A stretch of 15,660 nucleotides of DNA from UBA1557 sp041675185. GTDB lineage: Bacteria; Patescibacteriota; Patescibacteriia; Magasanikbacterales; UBA922. The stretch spans positions 1-15,660 of the forward strand of contig JBAYUH010000020.1 in assembly GCA_041675185.1 (NCBI GenBank), given 5' to 3'. The stretch's first letter is position 1, and each line of letters opens with the position of its first letter. Positions 12,108 to 15,660 of the stretch are shown in pieces. Position numbers and translations under genes: made by a program. The notes beneath the pieces are model-generated. The model ran no database searches and had not been told where the DNA came from. It saw only the letters and a program-made list of their open reading frames with translations.

Positions 12108-13106
12108 ATGTCAAAAATATCTTTTACTAGCATCATGCCAGATTTGAAAGATTATGTGAGAAATAATATCAAAGGTCATAGTCTAGAAATTTCCAACAAA
12201 CCTTTGGACTTAGAAAAAATAAAAAAAGATACCGAAATCTTGGGTGTTTTTGTAGATTCAAAAATTGATAAAGCTGTTTTCGATGCTTTGCCAAAATTAA
12301 AAATGATTGCGACTTTTTCAACAGGTTTTGATTATATAGATTTGAAAGAAGCCAAAAAAAGAAAAATTCCAGTTTGCAATGTCCCAACTTATGGTGAAAA
12401 TACAGTTGCCCAACATGCTATGACTCTTTTACTAGCTTTGTCTCGCAAACTTTTTCAATCTGTAAAAATAGTCAAAGAAGGTGTGTATAATTATCATGGT
12501 CTTTGTGGTTTTGACCTCAAAGGAAAAACCATTGGTATTATTGGTACAGGCCACATTGGTATTCATCTGATTGATATGTTAGCTGGTTTTGAAGTCAATA
12601 CTATAGCTTATGACGCTTTCCCAAATCCAGAATTAGAAAAAACACACAAATTCAAATATGTAAATCTAAACAAACTTTATTCTGACTCAGACATTATTTC
12701 TCTTCACGTTCCACTATTTCCAACAACTTATCATATGATAAACAAAAATTCTGTCAAAAAAATGAAAGACGGAGTTTATATTATCAACACTGCTCGCGGT
12801 GGATTGGCTGATCCAGAAGCTCTTGTCTGGGGATTGGAAAATGGCAAAATTGCTGGTATAGGCACAGATGTTTTGGAAGAAGAAACTTATTTCCAAAATC
12901 CACAAAAAATCTTGAATTTGAAAGATGAAAAAGAACTACGCCGTACACTAATGGAAAATATTTTGATAGATCACCCAAATACAATTGTTACTCCACACAA
13001 TGCTTTCAATAGTGTAGAAGCACTTAAAAGAATTACTGACACTTCTCTTGAGAATATCAAAGCTTTTATCTCTGGAAAAGTCCAAAATGATGTAACAAAA
13101 AAATAA
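12108..13106 (+). CDS. D-isomer-specific 2-hydroxyacid dehydrogenase
   Basis: The 332 residues match NAD-dependent enzymes that interconvert 2-oxoacids and D-2-hydroxyacids. The Rossmann glycine motif is G146-T-G148-H-I-G151, with D169 at the end of the second strand (NAD rather than NADP). The catalytic set is visible: R230 in NTARGG, a Glu in the DVLEEE stretch (about 254-259) and H297 in VTPHNAF. NVPTYGENTVAQHAMTLLLALSRK is typical of the D-lactate dehydrogenase branch, which would regenerate NAD+ during fermentation, the expected lifestyle of such reduced bacteria. Substrate choice cannot be read from sequence alone, so no gene symbol is given. It is a single-gene unit with its own promoter. 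Confidence 0.88.
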   Translation: MSKISFTSIMPDLKDYVRNNIKGHSLEISNKPLDLEKIKKDTEILGVFVDSKIDKAVFDALPKLKMIATFSTGFDYIDLKEAKKRKIPVCNVPTYGENTVAQHAMTLLLALSRKLFQSVKIVKEGVYNYHGLCGFDLKGKTIGIIGTGHIGIHLIDMLAGFEVNTIAYDAFPNPELEKTHKFKYVNLNKLYSDSDIISLHVPLFPTTYHMINKNSVKKMKDGVYIINTARGGLADPEALVWGLENGKIAGIGTDVLEEETYFQNPQKILNLKDEKELRRTLMENILIDHPNTIVTPHNAFNSVEALKRITDTSLENIKAFISGKVQNDVTKK

Positions 13107-13124
13107 AAATTTCTAACATAATTT

Positions 13125-13164
13125 GTTTTAATGTTTTAATGTTTTTGTGCTTTCATGTTTTAAT
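13125..13164 (+). repeat. 8-bp-period array between the dehydrogenase and tRNA-Arg
   Basis: Five 8-base units in exact phase: GTTTTAAT (13125-13132, 13133-13140 and 13157-13164) with two variants between. It lies upstream of the tRNA-Arg promoter and not before a start codon. Confidence 0.65.
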
Positions 13165-13172
13165 AAAAAAGA

Positions 13173-13201
13173 TTGACAAATACCCTAAAATAGGTTACTA
13201 T
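13173..13201 (+). promoter_or_regulatory. Promoter of tRNA-Arg
   Basis: TTGACA (13173-13178), 17 bases, then TACTAT (13196-13201). Transcription should start about 15 bases before the tRNA. Confidence 0.65.
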
Positions 13202-13222
13202 ATCCGCTGTAATCCTAAACAT

Positions 13223-13294
13223 GGGCCCGTAGTTTAATGGATAAAACAAAAGCCTTCTAAGCTTTGGAACAAGGTTCGATTCCTTGCAGGCTCA
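13223..13294 (+). tRNA. tRNA-Arg (anticodon UCU)
   Basis: A complete cloverleaf of 72 bases: acceptor GGGCCCG with CAGGCTC, D-arm GTTT/AAAC, anticodon stem AAAGC/GCTTT with loop CTTCTAA (anticodon TCT), T-arm CAAGG-TTCGATT-CCTTG. It reads AGA codons. The acceptor has a G-U pair and one C-A mismatch at position 6-67. The 3' CCA is not encoded. The variable loop has only 4 bases. Confidence 0.9.
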
Positions 13295-13327
13295 CAAAAC
13301 ACTCTAATTAGAGTGTTTTGTATTTTT
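13294..13327 (+). terminator. Terminator of tRNA-Arg
   Basis: The palindrome 13294-13321 (core AAAACACTCTAATTAGAGTG) is followed by five T residues. It begins on the discriminator base of the tRNA. Confidence 0.8.
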
Positions 13328-13335
13328 GATTGGAT

Positions 13336-13364
13336 TTGCCAGCCAACGATTTCATTGCTATACT
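13336..13364 (+). promoter_or_regulatory. Promoter of the SPFH gene
   Basis: TTGCCA (13336-13341), 17 bases, then TATACT (13359-13364) with TGC before it. Each box has five of six matches. The leader is about 32 bases. Confidence 0.7.
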
Positions 13365-13402
13365 AAAAAAGAGATTTAATTCAATTATTTAACTCAAAAT
13401 AT

Positions 13403-14140
13403 ATGTATTATTTTTTGACAGTCATAATAGTGTTTATCCTTGTCAGTATTAGACAAGTAAACCAATACCAACGTGGAGTAAAATTTCAACTAGGAAAATA
13501 TGTAGGCATGGTCATGCCGGGTTGGAGAATTGTTTTACCAATAATACAGAGTATGAAAATAGTAGACATCCGTACTAAAGCAGTGGACGTGCCTTATCAA
13601 GAAGCTATTACCAAAGACAATATTTCAGCCAAAATAAATGCTGTAATCTATTACAAAGTAAGTGATGCTTCAAAAGCAGTCCTAGAAGTAGAAGATTTTT
13701 TTTATGCGGTTAGTCAATTAGCTCAAACTACAATGAGAAATGTTGTAGGTGAACTTGAGCTTGATCAATTATTAGCAAATAGAGATGACGCTGCAAAAAG
13801 AATCAGAGAGTTAGTAGATATTGCTTCTGACCCTTGGGGAATAAAAGTAGAAGCAGTTGAATTAAAAGATGTAACATTACCAGATGAAATGCAACGTGTT
13901 ATTGCTAAACAAGCTGAAGCCGAACGTGAAAGAAGAGCAGTAGTCATCAAATCTGGCGGTGAAGTCCAAGCTGCAGCCAATCTTGCCCAAGCTGCCCAAA
14001 TGCTCAATGCTCAACCAGGAGCATTACACTTACGTACTCTAAATACTCTAAACGATCTAAGCTCAGATCAATCCAATACTGTCATTTTTGCAATACCTTT
14101 GGAAATATTACGAGCATTTGAAAAAATAGGTAATAAATAA
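13403..14140 (+). CDS. SPFH/Band 7 protein, slipin (stomatin-like) type
   Basis: Slipins are membrane-associated scaffold proteins that oligomerise on the inner face of the membrane. The 245 residues start with one hydrophobic hairpin-like segment (1-15), then QVNQYQRGVKFQLGKYVGMVMPGWRIVLPI, the opening of the SPFH domain. The core (to about 165) includes VDVPYQEAITKDNISAKINAVIYYKV and VGELELDQLLANRD. A helical arm rich in Ala, Glu and Arg (about 168-200, AKQAEAERERRAVVIKSGGE) follows, then a short C-terminal region ending IFAIPLEILRAFEK, typical of prokaryotic slipins. Slipin genes often pair with an NfeD gene; none is beside this one, where a terminator and tRNA genes follow. Its partner protease or membrane function cannot be seen here. 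Confidence 0.9.
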   Translation: MYYFLTVIIVFILVSIRQVNQYQRGVKFQLGKYVGMVMPGWRIVLPIIQSMKIVDIRTKAVDVPYQEAITKDNISAKINAVIYYKVSDASKAVLEVEDFFYAVSQLAQTTMRNVVGELELDQLLANRDDAAKRIRELVDIASDPWGIKVEAVELKDVTLPDEMQRVIAKQAEAERERRAVVIKSGGEVQAAANLAQAAQMLNAQPGALHLRTLNTLNDLSSDQSNTVIFAIPLEILRAFEKIGNK

Positions 14141-14146
14141 AAAAAC

Positions 14147-14178
14147 AAAAAAGCTATTTCTTTGGGAATAGCTTTTTT
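14147..14178 (+). terminator. Terminator of the SPFH gene
   Basis: A 12-bp perfect stem (AAAAAAGCTATT with AATAGCTTTTTT) around an 8-base loop, 6 bases after the stop. Confidence 0.85.
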
Positions 14179-14179
14179 G

Positions 14180-14208
14180 TTGACAAAAACATCTTTTTTC
14201 TTTATAAT
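14180..14208 (+). promoter_or_regulatory. Consensus promoter of the tRNA-His/tRNA-Leu unit
   Basis: TTGACA (14180-14185), exactly 17 bases, then TATAAT (14203-14208): a perfect sigma70 match. It begins directly after the previous terminator. Confidence 0.85.
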
Positions 14209-14293
14209 ATCTCCTGTCTAAATATACAAAATATCTACTCTATTAGTCATTGTATAATAGACAATTTCTTTACAAACAAAAAGTTCTTTCTGG

Positions 14294-14369
14294 GGTGGCC
14301 ATTGTATAATGGTTATTACTTCGGTTTGTGGTACCGAAAATACGGGTTCAATTCCCGTTGGCCACCCCA
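14294..14369 (+). tRNA. tRNA-His (anticodon GUG)
   Basis: A cloverleaf with acceptor GTGGCCA/TGGCCAC, anticodon stem TCGGT/ACCGA with loop TTGTGGT (anticodon GTG, 14328-14330), and T-arm ACGGG-TTCAATT-CCCGT. The extra G at position -1 (14294) faces C73 (14366), the hallmark of tRNA-His. CCA is encoded (14367-14369), unlike in the two other tRNAs here. The leader bases just before (TGG, 14291-14293) are complementary to that CCA. Confidence 0.92.
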
Positions 14370-14401
14370 GAGTGAATTTTGTTAAAAAAATATTTTTTAA
14401 T

Positions 14402-14485
14402 GCCGCGGTGGTGAAACTGGTATACACGAGGGACTTAAAATCCCTTGGCAGCGATGTCGTGCGGGTTCGATTCCCGCCCGCGGTA
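14402..14485 (+). tRNA. tRNA-Leu (anticodon UAA)
   Basis: A class II tRNA of 84 bases with acceptor GCCGCGG/CCGCGGT (first pair G-U), anticodon stem AGGGA/TCCCT with loop CTTAAAA (anticodon TAA), a long variable arm (GGCA-GCGA-TGTC) and T-arm GCGGG-TTCGATT-CCCGC. It reads UUA. CCA is not encoded. It lies 32 bases after tRNA-His and is probably cut from the same transcript. Confidence 0.92.
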
Positions 14486-14490
14486 CAAAC

Positions 14491-14518
14491 AATAGACTAT
14501 ACAATAGTCTATTTTTTT
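14491..14518 (+). terminator. Terminator of the tRNA-His/tRNA-Leu unit
   Basis: A 9-bp perfect stem (AATAGACTA with TAGTCTATT) around TACAA, with a T-run to 14518. Confidence 0.8.
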
Positions 14519-14569
14519 AGAGACAAATAAGCTGGACGACTGAAGTATAAAAGTATAGGATGATATAAT

Positions 14570-14599
14570 AAAAATACTGTTTAGCAAAACAGTATTTTT
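14570..14599 (-). terminator. Terminator of the FISUMP gene (usable both ways)
   Basis: A 13-bp perfect stem (AAAAATACTGTTT with AAACAGTATTTTT) around AGCA. On the minus strand it lies about 30 bases after the stop of the surface protein gene. Confidence 0.75.
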
Positions 14600-14630
14600 A
14601 AATATTTTCATTAACTAATTAAATATATAA

Positions 14631-15660
14631 TCAGTTCTTAAGACAACGCACAGAAAAACCTGCTGTTTTATCAAACCAACCATTCATGTATCTGGTTACT
14701 TTAGTACTAGATATGTACAATTGTCGTGATATAGAATATGTTGTATTTATTTCTGAAGCTAACCAAAAATTGGTGTATGAATTCAACCAATAATAAAAGC
14801 GGTTACTAGTATTATCAAGGTTACCACTCATAAGTGCGTTAAACCCACTAGAACCACCAGATTTGAGTTTAGTGCCTTGATCCGTACCACGCTCCCATGG
14901 TGTGTCAGCTTCTACCTGCGACATCCCTAGGTACATTTCAAGTGTTTTAAATTCAGCATCAGTAGGAATATGCCAACCAGAAGGACAAATACCTTGTGAA
15001 GGAGTAGAAGGTGTACAAGAAGTGGTGTTACAAGTGGTAGCGAGTTGATTTGCTTCTGCCCAGGTATAGAGACCACCGTAGGTGGTACAATTGGCAGTAC
15101 TATTGTTGTAACACCATTTTTCAATAACTGAATTATTAGAAGGCAGAGTTGAAACTGAAGCGAGCATTGTTCCAATATTAAGATTTTTTGCAAACCAGCA
15201 TTGAGTACCAATCAGCACAAAAGGATAACTTATTCCAGAATATGTCATTGACCAATTAGAGCCAGTACATGGTGGAGGTATACAAACATTTCCTGTACAA
15301 TCTCCACTACTACACTGAGTTCCAGTTGTACAACTAGCCCCATCAGGTTTGAGCAGAGTAATCTTATTACCTCCGGTTGGAATATAGACATTACTAGGTT
15401 TTGACCAAGCACTAAAATCCGCATCACTAGTCTGAGTGGTTGAAGAAAGAGTAGGAGAAACAGAGATTTGACCTGATACACCAGTATCTACGTCAACACT
15501 ACTCGTAGAGTAGAAGTTAGTCCAATTAGTTAGGTTAGTAGGATGAATAGCAAAGAGTGTCGTTGAAGCTCCCCCCCCCCAGTTGGTTTGGGTGAGAAAC
15601 ATGGTAGCTGTTCTAGAAGGATTGGTGTAGTATTGATATACTAGTATACCTAGTTGAGTT
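14631..15660 (-). CDS. Surface protein with C-terminal FISUMP domain, 5' end outside the window
   Basis: The reading frame is open from the right edge to the UGA stop, at least 343 residues. An ATG at 15602 is internal: codons before it continue without a stop (reading ...YQYYTNPSRTAT). The N-terminal visible part is Ser/Thr/Asn-rich and beta-like. A small cysteine module follows (GASCTTGTQCSSGDCTGNVC, with C-x5-C-x4-C-x4-C spacing). The C-terminal 200 residues are a FISUMP domain (Fibrobacter succinogenes major paralogous type): IGTQCWFAKNLNIG, CPSGWHIPTDAEFKTLE, GFNALMSGN, FWLASE and the end SVRCLKN. Such domains occur in secreted and cell-surface proteins; the ligand is unknown. A run of ten G on the coding strand (15580-15571, in NWGGGAS) is prone to slippage and would switch the frame. 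Confidence 0.85.
   Translation of the reverse strand, partial: TQLGILVYQYYTNPSRTATMFLTQTNWGGGASTTLFAIHPTNLTNWTNFYSTSSVDVDTGVSGQISVSPTLSSTTQTSDADFSAWSKPSNVYIPTGGNKITLLKPDGASCTTGTQCSSGDCTGNVCIPPPCTGSNWSMTYSGISYPFVLIGTQCWFAKNLNIGTMLASVSTLPSNNSVIEKWCYNNSTANCTTYGGLYTWAEANQLATTCNTTSCTPSTPSQGICPSGWHIPTDAEFKTLEMYLGMSQVEADTPWERGTDQGTKLKSGGSSGFNALMSGNLDNTSNRFYYWLNSYTNFWLASEINTTYSISRQLYISSTKVTRYMNGWFDKTAGFSVRCLKN
15571..15580 (-). repeat. G10 homopolymer inside the surface-protein gene
   Basis: Ten C on the plus strand read as ten G in the coding strand, encoding W-G-G-G. It is the only such G/C run in this AT-rich window. The frame is intact as read here. Confidence 0.9.

Noticed and set aside
14218..14427. 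Reading frame antisense to the tRNA-His gene, containing a GWPTGIEPVF-like peptide
   Set aside because: This is the well-known spurious protein read from tRNA genes on the opposite strand.
14561..14569. Plus-strand extended -10 (TGATATAAT)
   Set aside because: No -35 at the right distance, and it runs straight into a terminator with no gene behind it.
1..15660. UGA recoded to glycine, as in some Patescibacteria lineages (Gracilibacteria, SR1)
   Set aside because: UGA serves as the stop of two genes (ends at 10014 and 14631) and all core genes are full length under the standard code.

Overview
The window looks like a piece of a Candidate Phyla Radiation (Patescibacteria) chromosome, probably of the Parcubacteria type. 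The evidence is AT-rich DNA (genes near one third G+C by eye), compact single-copy housekeeping genes and almost no Shine-Dalgarno sequences. A DUF3048 (YerB-like) protein, a FISUMP-type surface protein and a bL31 without its zinc cysteines also fit. The phylum call is inference from gene content. The genetic code appears standard: UGA ends two genes and no gene needs it read as sense.

Layout. 1-99: start of a ferredoxin gene running off the left edge. 384-704: rpmE (bL31) behind a consensus promoter. 972-3128: prfA (RF1) and prmC, the enzyme that methylates RF1. 3222-4328 (minus): membrane-anchored DUF3048 protein. 4437-5503 (minus): rplY (bL25) preceded by a small four-cysteine protein. 5565-7547 (minus): rodA and an unknown single-pass membrane protein. 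7744-9798: gyrB. 9950-10361: a GC-richer block with a small cysteine-rich ORFan that has the only strong Shine-Dalgarno in the window. 10599-11931: secE-nusG-rplK, not followed by rplA. 12108-13106: D-2-hydroxyacid dehydrogenase. 13223-13294: tRNA-Arg. 13403-14140: SPFH/slipin. 14294-14485: tRNA-His and tRNA-Leu. 14631 to the right edge (minus): FISUMP-type surface protein, open at its 5' end. No stretch over 300 bases lacks a gene.

Working together. The window is dominated by translation (rpmE, prfA, prmC, rplY, rplK, three tRNAs), with transcription elongation (nusG), secretion (secE), DNA supercoiling (gyrB) and wall synthesis (rodA). Most genes have a readable sigma70-type promoter, often with a TGn extended -10. 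Hairpin terminators separate the units.

The most unusual structure is non-coding. Several housekeeping starts (rpmE, prfA, secE, rplK and, less regularly, gyrB) are preceded by degenerate tandem arrays of about 9-bp units that run up to within 0-7 bases of the ATG. They occupy the leader where a Shine-Dalgarno would be expected. A dispersed GC-rich palindrome family (15-bp unit TCCRCCYAAGGYGGA) sits among such repeats, and one 30-bp perfect palindrome splits the secE array. Two heptanucleotide microsatellites lie inside prmC. A run of ten G residues lies inside the FISUMP gene and could act as a phase-variation switch.
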